Shown one piece after another: positions 1 to 13,300 of a stretch of 64,000 nucleotides of DNA (position 1 is the stretch's first letter; each line of letters begins with the position of its first letter). This DNA comes from Megalobrama amblycephala (lineage: Eukaryota > Chordata > Actinopteri > Cypriniformes > Xenocyprididae), in assembly GCF_018812025.1 (NCBI RefSeq), contig NC_063053.1, positions 7,633,123 through 7,697,122 on the forward strand, written 5' to 3'. The notes below the pieces were generated by a model. The model had not been told where the DNA came from. It did no database searches and was given only the letters and a program-made list of their open reading frames with translations. The translations under genes were made by a program, and so were the position numbers.

Positions 1-102
1 CTGTATCGTGGCCTGTCCCTCAACTACATCCGCTGTATACCATCACAAGCCGTTGCCTTCACCACATATGAGTTCATGAAGCAAGTTCTTCACCTAAACT
101 AG
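1..102 (+). CDS. slc25a16: Mitochondrial solute carrier SLC25A16, last coding exon (5' end outside window)
   Basis: Frame 1 from the first base encodes 33 residues ending at a TAG at 100-102. The stretch NYIRCIPSQAVAFTTYE and the end KQVLHLN match the C-terminus of SLC25A16 (Graves disease carrier protein), an inner-mitochondrial-membrane carrier linked to coenzyme A or related transport. This segment is the end of the third carrier repeat: the short matrix stretch and last transmembrane helix that follow the third PX[D/E]XX[K/R] motif, which is itself outside the window. No upstream splice acceptor is visible because the window starts inside the exon. The next gene, alox5, starts 4.2 kb downstream on the same strand. 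Identification by recognition of the C-terminal sequence; other SLC25 members differ here. Confidence 0.9.
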   Translation: MYRGLSLNYIRCIPSQAVAFTTYEFMKQVLHLN

Positions 103-1725
103 AAGAATAAGTGACTTAAAGCCTTAAAGGAACAAGTTGAAACGACCCCTGGCAACATCACAGCAGCCCTGCCTGCCATTCCAGTCACCAGTCATGTGAA
201 CTCCAGTTCTTACAAAACACCCACACAAACGTCAAACCTGTGGCTGCTTCGCACACCCCAGCAACAGTCACTATGATTACAGAGACAAAAGCTTGCTTTG
301 CCATTATGTGTGGATCAGGAACATGCCCCCGAACAACCGACAATGAAAATACCATGGAAACCTGCGTCTGAAACTTGCCTGTATGAAGCCGTCCCATTTC
401 ATTTTGTATAATATGCCTTCGCTTATCACTCATATACATTAAGCAAAATACAAAATCACGGTTGATTTTACCTATGTGGACAGGTATATCACAGTGCTTT
501 TAACTATGACTGTTCACACCTTTCTTTTAAAACGTCAGAAACCTAAATATGGAAGTTGATTTTTTCTTTGCGAAATTTCATTTATATGTAGCATTTTATT
601 TCAGTCACCTCAAGTCTTATTGGCTGATATTTGTCTCTTTTAGTGATCAAGATGACTTCCATTCAGCAGTATAGCGAATGGAATAGAGTGTACATAATGT
701 CTATGCAGTATTCAGTCATGTTCGCATGCTGTCGTTACTGTGGCTCAAATTATATCTGATCGATGCCTTACAGTGCCATTAAATTCACAATCTCCATTTC
801 GGAAGAGGGCAATCCAGTGAGGATGTGTTTGGTGATCAGCATATCACAGCTGATATGTATGTGAATCTTTTAAATTATTGTTCACTGATTTGGGATGGGA
901 AAAAAATGGGTCCCTTAAATAAAATAATGACTTTGCCTTTATGTATGCACAGGAGTTCTTTCAAATACTATCAAATAATTCTGTCTTGCCTCGGTTATGA
1001 ATCTCTTACTACTATTATACAGTAAAAATTCTATCTGCTATGTACTATTATATACACTTAAAAATATTTTTAAAAATCGGGAGGGGAAAAGAAGAAAAAC
1101 GTATATGTATATATCTTTTTTTTAAGGGAAATGAGCACCCTCAAACTTGCATCATTTTCCTTCCTTTTGTAATTGCGTTTTTGTTGCCACGTGGTGGCAG
1201 TGTTGCAGTAATTCGTGTCCTTGAGTCTCTGAAATTGCACTTCTGAGTTCATGTGCGTTGATCGTTTAGCTGCATGTGTTTCCAAAGATGGAGGGGGACG
1301 TGTATGAATTTATCTGTGTATAAGTAAATTCAACAGAAACTGATGTCATGGTTTTATGACAGACCGAGTACATGTATGAGTAGCGAAGGTCATGAACTCA
1401 TGATTCATTTGTCACATTTCTAGTTTATCTGCACTAAGTGCCGTAAAATGAATCACTAGAATATAAGGTCTGTTTTTTTCTGATTCTTGAGAACTGAGGA
1501 ACAAGTTCATCTTGCTGCTTTGGATAAATCACCTTTATTTATTTGTCATTACAATGTATTATATTTGTATAATGAATGGATATTATGTCAGATTGTCAGA
1601 ACAAATTAACATTGAGAATGCCTGTTTTGTACATGTGATCATTTGTATGAATGCATAGATGATCAGTAAAGAAATTTAAATGTAAAAACTAATTTCTTTT
1701 AAATAAAAGTAAAGCCTTTTTGTCT
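103..1725 (+). other. slc25a16: 3' UTR of slc25a16 (inferred extent)
   Basis: AT-rich, without a credible coding frame or recognised transposon. It runs from the slc25a16 stop to an AATAAA at 1702 followed by a T/GT-rich stretch (1715-1745), the expected layout of a cleavage site. The short frames on both strands here have no family resemblance. The end point is inferred. Confidence 0.55.
1702..1707 (+). terminator. Candidate polyadenylation signal AATAAA
   Basis: Canonical hexamer followed within 20-40 bases by a T/GT-rich stretch; the best candidate for the end of the slc25a16 transcript. Confidence 0.5.
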
Positions 1726-2261
1726 TGTGCTGGAGTTTATCTTGTTTGCTTTTGATTATTTACATCATCTTATTCCAAATTATTTGACACCCAGTGAGAT
1801 TTCCCTAATATTTTCTGCCTGGAAATGTATGTACTATGGTATACCTCCCACTTAGCATTCTATTTGCATTTCCTCATATATTTGTAAGGTACTGTTGTTT
1901 AATAGCATGTCTTATTTGACTGGAAAATATGTTACAAACAAAACACTGGCTATAGCTCATGTCCTGCTTATCAATGTTACCATTCAAGGCGTAAAAAGCA
2001 GAACTCACTGGCCAGCGTGGATTATTTTCCTTCTGTACTTTGAATAAAATAATTATTCGAGGGCCATTAAAGCACTTTAGAATTATAAACTTCACACCAT
2101 TCCAAACTGTGGGGTCAGTAAGATTTTTTTTTTTTTTTAAATAACACTTTATCAAAGAAGATTTACAGAAAAATATAAGGCAGCACAACAGTTTTCAACA
2201 TTGATAATAATAAATGTTTCTTGTGCACCAAATCAGCATAGAATGATTTCTGAAGAGACCC

Positions 2262-2863
2262 GTGGCCTGTTGCATAAAGGTAGTTATGGAGTTGATAAAT
2301 CCAGATAAATCCAACCTGGTTTAGATCAAGATCAACTGTTGCACAACGCTCGGTATACCTACATGTAAGCTTAATCTGTTTAAAAGCTTTATATATTATG
2401 CATGTATTATATTTATTTTAATTTAAAAGCAAAGTTTAATATTGTCAATGAATATAATATGCCTAATTATATGAATATGTCATGAATTATTCATTATTTT
2501 AATTTATTTAATATAAATATAATTAATAATTAACAGAAAATGTTGAGCAATTTTGTCTCTAAAATGTTTTCACTATAAACCTATTTAATTTGGAGCGAGA
2601 GATACAGGGGGAGTGGCTTTATTGCATCAGATAGGCCTACAGGTCATTTTACTCACAGCTGACTGGTCGAGTTTGGGTTTGTGATCACTAACTCAGAATA
2701 AAACCTGCTCCGGAGCAGGTTAGCCGTGTAGTGCAAGTTATCATAGCAATGAACCCCGTTAAAAACCAATCCACCTTCATGAGCCCGAAAAACCAGAGTT
2801 TGCTCAAACTAATCTTGAACTTATCTGGGTAGAAACTGAAACCGGCTTTGTGCAACAGGCCAC
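2262..2863. mobile_element. MITE with GTGGCCTGTTGCA inverted termini
   Basis: The left end GTGGCCTGTTGCATAAA is mirrored at the right end by TTTGTGCAACAGGCCAC. About 600 bp, AT-rich inside, no transposase. The inverted ends show a non-autonomous DNA transposon; the superfamily is not determined. It lies in the spacer between slc25a16 and alox5. Confidence 0.75.
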
Positions 2864-2899
2864 TGGTGATTTTCCCTGTTTCTTCTTCAGTTTATTCCA

Positions 2900-3512
2900 T
2901 TAAAGGTGCAACAGAGGATCTTTTCGTCGACTGAGAAACCAAAGACTGTTAGTGAGTTTTTGAAATGAGCGCATGCGTAAGAACAACCCCCCTCCTTCAC
3001 AGCTCATTTCGAGGGAACGCCTCCCAAAACTCGTGCACGAGTATCGGAACACGAGTGTTTACCACCGGCATTCGCTGTGTCGTGTTAGTGGATTCATTAT
3101 GTCAGACTCACCGCAGGTAACTCATAATCTGCAGCTGTTCCTCCTGTCTGCTGACAAAAACATTGCATGCGGCGCCTGTGGAGTGTGGAAAGTTACTGGA
3201 GCGCACAGCCGCACACGTCTCTCACAAGGAACGTCATGGCAGTGATTGACAAGCCAGAGGGCCAATCCGCGCACGCCTTTCACAAGGAAGGTAATGGCAG
3301 TGATTGACAAGCCGGATGGCCAATCGTTTACGCGATGTTCGCGTAAACGATTGGCTGATGTTTTTAAGGCCCTACCTCGTGCACAGATGATGTATATTAA
3401 TATTATTCCCTTTCAGTGCACCTAATAAATAGTCTTTTATCAGTTAGTAAAGACAGTTTCAAGTAATATTGCAAAAATGTATAAAACAAAACATCCTCTG
3501 TAGCACCTTTAA
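2900..3512. mobile_element. TTAA-flanked MITE, copy 1 of a pair (second copy at 55989-56721)
   Basis: Termini AAAGGTGCAACAGAGGAT and ATCCTCTGTAGCACCTTT are inverted with one mismatch and abut TTAA on both sides. The interior is GC-richer than the surroundings. It contains a tandem duplication of about 58 bp (3217-3332, each unit carrying GGCAGTGATTGACAAGCC) and a palindrome CAATCGTTTACGCG/CGCGTAAACGATTG near 3331-3365. The same element, inverted, sits in zfand4 intron 4. The interior frames here and in the second copy are not credible genes. Confidence 0.8.
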
Positions 3513-4198
3513 ATATTCTTGAAGATATCTCCTTCGTCGTGCTTTTGAATACTGCAACCCAACCGTGACAATATTAAAGTAGAATGCAGTTATTTTAAAT
3601 TGCAATAATATTTCACAATATTACTGTTTTTTCTATTAAATAAATGTAGTTTTGGTGAGCGTAAGAATTCTTTCAACAACACTGAAAAATATTACCAACC
3701 CCAAACTTTTGAACGGTAATGTAAATGTACATTTTATATATTAAATAGCCTATATTAAAAATAACTTAAATCGTTTTTATTGGTAGATTATTTAAATAAA
3801 AGAAAGAAAGAAAGAAAAATTTGCAGAACACATTTGGATGTTCCTATCAGCAGAATGTGAGCTGTTAAACCACAGGGTAGATAAAGTCTTACAAACTAAT
3901 GAGACCAACTCCTGTTAAAAAAAACAAACAAAAAAACAAGTGTGAAATAACAGCTCAAAGCCTTCAAGATAAACGAGAACTAAAATATCTGATAAGCATG
4001 CAATGCAGGACATCTTAAAAACTGCATATTGACCTAAATGATTTGCCGTAATATGTTGAAATGAATTAGAATCATCAATAAAGTGCATGATAGTTCACTC
4101 TTGAAATAAGCAACTTGAGTGAAGCCCACCACAATGCTCACCATGATCACATCTTCAAATTTCCGTATGTGTGAAGTCTGTGGCTTGTGAGAGTCAGT
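3513..4198. other. Spacer upstream of alox5
   Basis: AT-rich intergenic DNA. At about 3590-3724 it holds the right end of the dispersed family whose best copy is 48538-49032 (CCCCAAACTTTTGAACGGTA), and at 3800-3818 a short AAAG microsatellite. I see no TATA box; nothing else is recognisable. Confidence 0.6.
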
Positions 4199-4313
4199 TA
4201 GAGAGAGAATGGGAGAGAGGGGGGGAGAGAAGAGGAAATGCAGTCTGTGTGCGACTCTTGAAAAGTCCAGTCGAGTTCAGATGCAGCTCTAGCTGATCTC
4301 CAGCTTGACGAAA
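4199..4313 (+). promoter_or_regulatory. alox5: Proximal promoter / 5' UTR of alox5 with GA-rich tract and two tiny uORFs
   Basis: A purine tract of GAGAGA and a run of seven G (about 4199-4236) lies 80-115 bases before the start codon; mammalian ALOX5 likewise has a TATA-less, G-rich proximal promoter. Two short upstream frames lie in the presumed leader: ATG at 4238 to TGA at 4261 (7 codons plus stop) and ATG at 4281 to TAG at 4292 (3 codons plus stop). The transcription start is not visible, so whether both are transcribed is inference. Confidence 0.45.
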
Positions 4314-7300
4314 ATGCCGAACTACACAGTGACTGTCGCCACAGGCACTCAGTGGTTTGCTGGAACAGATGACTACATTTACCTGACCCTGATGGGAACG
4401 GAGGGATGCAGTGAGAGAACCCTCCTGGATAAACCCCTCTATAATGATTTTGAGAGAGGAGCGGTAAGATACTAATGATCTTTATCTATGAATGCAGTTA
4501 TATGCCGTAACACTTTATTTTACAATGTCCTTGCTTCATATGTTGCATGCGATTACTGAAGTAATTCGAGTAAATTATGCATAACTACATGCAACTAACC
4601 GTAAAGGGATGGTTCGGCCAAAAATTAAAGTTATGTCATCATTTACACACCCTCAGGCATGTAAATATCCAAACCTGTATGAGTTTCTTTCTTCTGCTGA
4701 ACTCAAAAGAAGATATTTTATGGGTAATCAAACAGTTGATATGGGTAAAAAAAAGTCAATGGGCACATCAACTGTTTGGTTACTGACATTCTTCAAAATA
4801 TCTTCTTTTTTGTTCAGCAGGAGAAAGAAATTCATACAGGTTTGGAACAACTTGAGGGTGTGTAAAAGATGACAGAATTTTCATTTTTGGCTGAACTATC
4901 ACTTTAAATCAAACCCTACTCCTAACGCTAACCTTATAGTAACTCCACGTTGTTAACTGATAAAACTCAGTAGCCTATTAAATGTATAATTACACTGTAA
5001 CAAGAACACCTTAAAATAAAGTGTAACCCTATATGCAAACATTATATATGACTATACATTAAAGTGTGCTTTGAAAAAATAAGTGGATCAAAATGGAGAT
5101 TGCTACTTTAAAAATGGTGAATCAAATTTTGGGCATGTTAAATCCCCCTGTAGTCAATAATTGTATCCCTTAAAACTCATCATTGATTACCAAAATGGCA
5201 TATTTAATAGTTTTTTCCTTTGAAAAAAAAAAAGTTAATTCCTTTAAAATAGCTTGAATGTAACTCTACACCTTTGCCTCATTTAAAATACACGGATCTA
5301 TGAATATGCTAATTAGCCCCGCCTCTACTCACTCGCACGAGCTCTGACGAGATCTACTTGGTCAACTTACTGAGGTAAATGCTGCACAATGTAAAAACGA
5401 TACAGATAACTGTAATTCATATGATTAGTGTTTTGTTTGACTGTTATCAAACAGCTAATAATGTGTTGCTAATGTTACACAAACCATGTTTACATTCTCG
5501 AGTCAGAAAGCTGCCTTCTAACAATCAGTTTCCTTAGATATGCTTTGAACAACTGGCATATAATTTATCATAACATCGTAATATGCATCATACACCCGCC
5601 ATATTGCTAAATATTTTTCATTATCAACAAAAAAATATACCGGGATAACCTTCTTTTGAGACTCCCTTGGCGGTCAGTTAATGATATGCTAAAGCCCGCC
5701 GGCACGTTGACGTGATTGGTTATAAGGTAGTTTGTGTCGTAAGAAACGCCAGCGATTTCAAACCACAGGTTTGAGACTGTCTTTGGTTTACTGCAGTTTT
5801 TAAGAGAAAATACTCAGCAATTTTGTTGACTTATGAATTTGCACATGGTTTGTCTTAAAGCATGTTAAAAACACCAGATAGACATATAAACAACATTAAA
5901 AACTTGATTTTCACCTCAGGGAGACTTTCATGATTTGTGTCTTTAAATATCTTCATAACAGCATAATATCTTTATTGCCACAGTTGAAGTTCACTATTGC
6001 ATGTGTCATATAAAGACTTATAAGTTATTTTTACTGTAATACTCTATGACACATGCAGTATTAAAATTGTCTATTGAAACTATACATTGCATTAAAATAT
6101 CATGGTGTAATTCAAGGTGGACTCATATGACGTTACTGTGGGAGAAGACCTGGGTGAAATTGAGCTGGTGAAAATCGAAAAGAAGAAATACTGGGTGCAC
6201 GATGACTGGTACTGCAAATACATCACGGTGAAGACTCCCTATGGAGATTACATTGAGTTTCCCTGCTTTCGCTGGTTAGTTGATGACAAGGAGGTGGTCC
6301 TCAGAGATGGCAGGGGTAGGTATTGATTGCCTGTGCACATTTCTTCTTGCAATAGAGATGCTAAATGTTACCATAACATAAAGTTTCGATGCTTGCTGTG
6401 TTTCAGCTCGATTGCCACAACATGACAAGAAAGCCGGAGTGGCGAAACAACATAGGCACAAAGAACTAGAACAGAGACAGAAGACATACAGGTTTGATGC
6501 AACATTTAGAAGGAGGATAACCAAAACAATCTTGGTCTCCAGGAAAAGTACTTTCTTCATAAAGAGCATGTGGTCAAGTCTGCGATTTCATCATCGGAAA
6601 ACAGATTATTCATTTTCCTCTTTTTACATCGCTTACAGTCAAATAAACTTTCACGCACAGAGTTTGATTCAAAATGTTTAACAGTGACAGAAAACGTGTT
6701 AATTTGGAGTGATGAGTGTGATTTATTCTGAAGGTTATGGTCAGAACAGTGTATTCAGGACAAACTGGATGATACAGTCAGAAATATAAATTATACAAAA
6801 TGTATATATTTGTGATATTGCCTACACATACACACACACATATACATATATAGACTACTATAACTCTGTTTTACACTGTTTAATCTTTACCCTGGCATCG
6901 ATGGTTCCATGAAAAACATTTAAAGTGGACCTATTATGCCCCTTTTCACAAGATGTAATTTAAGTCTCTGGTGTCCCCAGAATGTGTCTGTGAAGTTTCA
7001 GCTCAAAATACCCCACAGATCACTTAAATAGCTTGTCAAATTCAACCCTATTTGGGTGTGAGCAAAAACATGTTGTTTTTGTGTGTGTCCCTTTAAATGA
7101 AAATGAGCTGCTGCTCCCAGCCCCCTTTCCAAAAGAGGGCGGAGCTTTAACAGATCACGCTTCGGTTGCTCAACAACAACAAAGCTGGAGAATCTCACAA
7201 AGCCAAAATGAGGATTGTCAGTAACGGTGTTCAGCCTTATATTGTTCAAACCGGAGTCAGACACTGATGGAGAGACTCAGGAAGAAGTTACAACTTTTAG

Positions 7301-10300
7301 AATGAAACTGGATGTTTCTGAATGGTTAGTGGATAAATTTATGTAGTTGCTGTGGAGTTGATTCAACTTTTCGACTAGCATGTGCCGTCATGTTAATCTT
7401 TTGTGCAAATTCAGCGTTGAATTGACACTCGTTTGTGAAGCAGTCTGGCGTAAAACGACGGCATGGTAACAACACTCTACTACAACAACTCTTCCTCTTC
7501 TCTAAAGCAGCCCAACATGGCCTCACCCCTTTTGTTGTGTTCTCAGGGGCAGGGTTTGAGGGTTTGGGCTCATTTTGGGGTTTGTGATGTCACTAACCCG
7601 GGAAGAAGCTTGTTGTAGTCCTTACCAGCCGTTGGTTCTTTTAAGATCTGTTCTCTAAAAGGTTCTTCTTTGGGGAACCGAAAATGTTTCTTTTGTAGCA
7701 TCACTGTAAAAAAAAAAAAAACCCTATTGAAACCTTTATTTTTAAGAGTTTACTTTCGTAAATCCTGGGTTAACATTCTTGCATGCAACCTGTTTAAATA
7801 ACGCTTTGTCTCGCAGTCTCGCACATCGGTTTTATAGTCCTTGTTGTACAATCCAGTTTGTTCTGAATACTCTGTTCTGCCCATAATCATAAGAATAAAA
7901 CACTCATCACTCAAATAAACATGTTTTACACAATTGTTTGATGGTTTTGAAAACAAAATACAGCACATGTGTGTTTCTGTGACTTTACAAAGTGTATGAA
8001 TATTTAATGAGGCAAGCGCTGTTCAGTTTATGATTGGAAGTTTGTTGCTAAACACTGCATTTTTTCCCATGTCTATAAGCCAAAAACAAATTTAATGAGT
8101 AAACGAGTTTAACAACTCTGCTACTTATATTCAAAATTACAAGTGTGGTTTGGTTTCCCAATGGTAGGGAATAGCACACCCAAAAATGTACTAACTTGTA
8201 CAAACCTGTAGGACCTTTATCTTGTGTGGATCTTGTTCTGATATATTTAGATATTTTGAAGAGCAACATATGACAGAAGTTTTATTTGGGTAAACTCTCC
8301 CTTTAAAAGGAGAATTAAAAAGACAATAACCCAGGATTAAAGGGTTAGTTCACCCATAAATGAACTTTCTGTCATTAATTACTCACCCTCATGTTGTTCC
8401 AAACCCGTAAGACCTTCGTTCATCTTCAGAACACAAATTAAGATATTTTCGATCAAATCTGAGAGGTTTCTGATCTCCCTATACACAGCAATGTCATAAC
8501 AAATTTCAAGGTCCAGAAAGATAGTAAAGACATTGTTAAAATAGTCCGTGACTACAGTGTTTCAATTATAATGTTATGAAGTGACAATAATACTTTTTAT
8601 GTGCAAAAACAAAACAAAAATAACAACTTTATTCAACAGTTTCTTCTCTTTCCTGTCCGTGTCCTATGCTGTTCATGTTGTAAACACAGTGCAGCACTTC
8701 CGGGTTCTACTTCAGAACACAAAAAGTATTCTTGTCGCTTCATAACATTAAAGTTGAACCACTGTAGTCACATGGACTATTTTAACAATGTCTTTGCTAT
8801 CTTTCTGGGCCTTGAAATTTGTTATGACATTACTGTGTATAAGGAGATCAGAAAGGGATTTTCTTCGGATTTCATCAAAAACATCTTAATTTGTGTTCCG
8901 AAGATGAACGAAGGTCTTACGGGTTTGGAACGACATGAGGGTGAGTGGGTAAACTAGCCCTTTAAGCCAGAGTGAAAAGCCTACAAGAGAACATTAATTA
9001 TAGGAACCGAAATCTGCATTTGTCTAGTAACTCAAGGGACTGAATCTTGGACTTCTGCCAATGATACCATCATGACCACATATCTGACCACACTGCCCAG
9101 GAAATCCAATTTCTAAAAGTGGAACCTTTTATTTATTTCATAATATTGACAATAAATGGTTTGGGGCTGACGTAAAAGAGACTGAATTTTAAAACACGAT
9201 GTTGTTCTTTATGTTGAAGATGGAAGGAGTGGCATCCTGGCTTCCCTATGAGTATAGATGCCAAAGCCCATAGTGAGCTTCCACGAGACATTCAGTTTGA
9301 CAGTGAGAAAGGAGTGGACTTTGTGCTCAACTACAGCAAAGCGTAAGATTCGTTTCGTTTTATGTTTACTGGTCTGTGCAGTCAGATAACTGTTATTTAC
9401 ATAAAGTGACCATCTGTTTGTATTTATGCACATTTGCATGTTTCTTTTAGAACTCTGTTTTTTGCATGTATCTCTAACAAGGTCTGAATACATGCATTGT
9501 TTTTGTGGTATTACACATTTGCACAGGTCTTGCTGAACTGTGTTGGCCTGTATTAAAGTAAGAATGTGACTGTTAAAAAGGGGGAAATTGCAGATCAGTA
9601 GATTGTGCTGTTGGTATAAATAGTTTTGAGAAGTGTCTTTCTCAGACACAAGGATGTACGTGTTTTTAAACCATATGTGCAGACACACTGACAGTCAGAT
9701 TATTACAACAACAAAAAATGTTTCATGCATCCAGGGTTGAGCTCTCTGGTTTAGTGGGTGTGTGGCTGTGAGAAACTGCCTTGGTTACACTTGTGAAAAA
9801 GAAGTGCAATTATATTGTACTGAATGTGCACTTGTTATGAACAGCAGATCTTTAAGGTGTATTTAAAAAAATAAAAATAAAAAAACCCCTAGACTTTCAG
9901 ATAAAATAGTATCAATGCAATAAAAGTCCACTTGAGAGCATTTAGAGAAAGTACCCTAGAATATGTTTCTTAAAGTTATAGTTCAGCCAAAAATGAAAAT
10001 TCGAGTTGTTCCAAATTTCTTTCTTCTGCTGAACCCAAAAGAAGCTATTTTGAAGAATGTCGGTAACTAAACAGTTGATTGCCCCATTGAGTTCCATACT
10101 ATAGAAGTCAGTGGGGTCCATTAACTGTTTAGTTAACCATAATTTTCTAAAATGTCTTCTTTTGTGTTCAGCAGAAGAACAGAAACTTGAGGGTGAGTAA
10201 ATGATGACGGAATTTTCATTTTTGGCTGAACTATCCCTTATCACACTTAAAATTTGACTATAAAGTACATTTTAAATTGTTAGTTCACCCAAAAATGGAA

Positions 10301-13300
10301 ATTCTGTCATTAATTACTCACCCTCATGTAGTTTCAAAGACTTTCGTTCATCTTCGGAACACAAATGAAGATCTTTTTGTTGAAATCTGAGAGCTTTCTG
10401 TCCCTTCAGTGGGAGCAACACCACTACCACTTTCAAGGTCCAGAAAGGTAGTAAAGACATCATTAAAGTACTCCATGTAATTCCATTTTTTTAACATCAG
10501 TTTTATGAAGCAATGTGAGTGCTTTGTTTGCACAAAACACATAATTTACTACTTTATTTAAGAAAATATTGACCTGCTATCCAGTAGGGGGAGCACAACA
10601 ACGCAAAAGTGTCAAAAACAAAAACCACAAATTGCATTTAACTAATTGCATTTAATACAGTTCAAACTATAATACTTTTTTTTTTTTTTTTTTTTTTTAC
10701 AATTACAAATAACATGCAATGGAGTGTACTCTTTTTAAACAGTATGCTAAAGTGTACTTCCTTTTCACAAGGATAGAAAATGGAAAATGGTCTAAAATTG
10801 TTAATGAAATATTCATTTACTCTTCTACCTCACTAAATTTCTCAGAATAATATCACCAAATATCTCTCTGTATGTATTATTTTAATATATATTGCAATAA
10901 AATATATCATAGGCATATGTATTTTCATGTTTGGCTCTGTTCTATTCCTCAGGATTGAGAATCTTTACGTAAACCAGTTCATGCACATGTTTCAGTCCTC
11001 ATGGGGAGATTTTGCAGACTTTGAGCGTATATTCATGAGAATTAAGAACACAATATCAGGTTTGAACCACCAGTATGTTTAATTTTTACAACATCTTTTT
11101 CAACATTTATGTAATGATCTGTTGAAGAATTGCACATGACCCACAATTATCCAGCTCACAAACACTTTCATCTCTTATCATGCATAAATCACCAGTTTGT
11201 AATTTGCAACTTTGCTTTTTGTTTACTCATAAATATCTGTTAAATACCTAATGTACAATATTTATATTTATGTTAGGTTTTATATTCTTTATCATTTAAA
11301 ATAATATACCATGCGGTTCTGAGTGACATTTTTAAACTGCTACAAAATTCATGTTTGAGATATGAATGTGTATAATTTATGTAAGGTAAAAATATCTTCA
11401 GGTATGTATTAACCACAAACATTATTTTATTTACCTGCTTGGGTGTCTTGCACAGAGTATGTGATGGAGCACTGGAAGGAAGACTTCATGTTTGGATACC
11501 AGTTCTTGAATGGCTGTAATCCAGTGGTCATCAGGAAATGCACAGAAATTCCTGACAAGTTTCCAATCACACAAAAGCTTGTGGAGAACAGTCTGGAGAG
11601 AGGTCTCACACTGGAAGAAGAGCTCAAGGTATACAACACACATGAGCCATGCAACAACCAACGTGATAGTTTGTGGTTTTATTACAACGTGATGTCTTGC
11701 TTTTCAGGAAGGAAACATCTTCATTGCTGACTATGAGTTAATGGATGGTGTTACCGCCAATGCAACGGACCCATGCACCCTTCAATACTTGGCTGCACCC
11801 ATCTGTTTGCTGTATAAGAACAGTCAGAACAAAATCATGCCAGTTGCCATACAGGTACAATATCGACACATAAAAACAATCACATATGCTGGAAACATAC
11901 CAGATCGTTTTCACAGCACAGTGTGTGATGAGATAATTTCTGCTTCTGCGTTTCTTTTCTCATACTCTCATGCTACCCTTTGAAATTAGACAAACTATTC
12001 AGTTAGTGTAGATGCTTTTGTCAAAAGTGATTTAGAACAAGATGAATACAAGCAATTTAATATAAAGGAGATAAATATTTTATTGAAAAACTGCCATGAA
12101 AAACATTTGATGGATCTATTTCACTTTTTTTGTCAAAGACTGAAAATAGTTTTAATGATAAAAAACACAATGAATGCTATTCCTTGGTTTCACAGACAAG
12201 ACTTAAGCCTAGTCCCCGATTAAAATGCATGTTTGAGCTGTTTTAACATCTTAAAACAACTTGCACTGACATACCTTAATATATGTCAGAGCCATTGAAT
12301 TGAAGTAATTGAACTAAGGCCTAATCCTGGATTAATATAAACTCTGTGAAAGCAGGTCTATATGTGATGCACTCTTCATTGAAAAAATGGCTTTTATTTT
12401 TAGGTATACATTGTTCTGTTATTTTTTCAGGATATGCTTTTTGCAAAAATACAGAGCAATAGATGTTGATAGAAGATGGAGTAGAAAATGGCTTTGAAAA
12501 TAACCCAAATAAATTCAACACACTGTCATTCAAAAGGTCGAATTCAAAAGGTTAATCCATGAATAAGCAAATTAGTCCCCACCTCCACTCGATCACAACA
12601 CCTGATCCACTTGGTCAACTGTAGTAAACGCTACACAATGGCAAGTGGAAATATTGGTGTGACGTGTATGTTCTGTTTTGGCTTAATTTCATTGTATTTT
12701 AATTCTGTTCCTGTTTGCTTGTGTTCCCTGTCATTTGACCTAGTTTCCAGTTTGTTCCCTTGATTAATCATTCTGTTAACCTGTTGTTCAATTAATTATC
12801 TAATTTAGTCTGTGTATTTATTCTCCCTGTTTTGTTCAGTTCTTTGTCCGGTCTCGTCAATGTTAAGTGTTTGTTTCTTGAGTTTCTCCTGCCTGTTTCC
12901 TGAGTGTTTGTCATTAAAGCTATTCGCTTGAATGATTCTATGGCGTGCCATTACTTATAGCACCCACCCCTGACAGAATTTTTTGCTGGGAAATAATGAT
13001 TCGCCTTTCACCATCTGCCCCGTGGAGCCCACCAGCCTCCACCAGACACAGAGCCTGAGCCCAACGACACGTCTGACCAGGCGCTTGAGTTGGCAACAAC
13101 GCCCTTCCCTGAAGGAGTTTGAGGGCCCACACCCTTGCCACTGTGGATAAGTTGTGCCTGGTCTATGGAAATCTTTTAGAGGAATTTGAGGCGGATATAC
13201 CCCTGAATCTGCTGTTTCCTCTGGTCCCGCCCATCTTCAAGTCTTCTGCATCTCTTGTGTTTCCAATGTTCCCGCCCAGCCTCCCTCTCCCACCAGCTTA

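Noticed and set aside
185..439. 84-codon minus-strand frame next to slc25a16
   Set aside because: Lies in the slc25a16 3' UTR, with no recognisable domain and no splice or promoter support.
8601..8957. 118-codon frame in alox5 intron 3
   Set aside because: Lies entirely inside a foldback MITE and is produced by its arm sequence.
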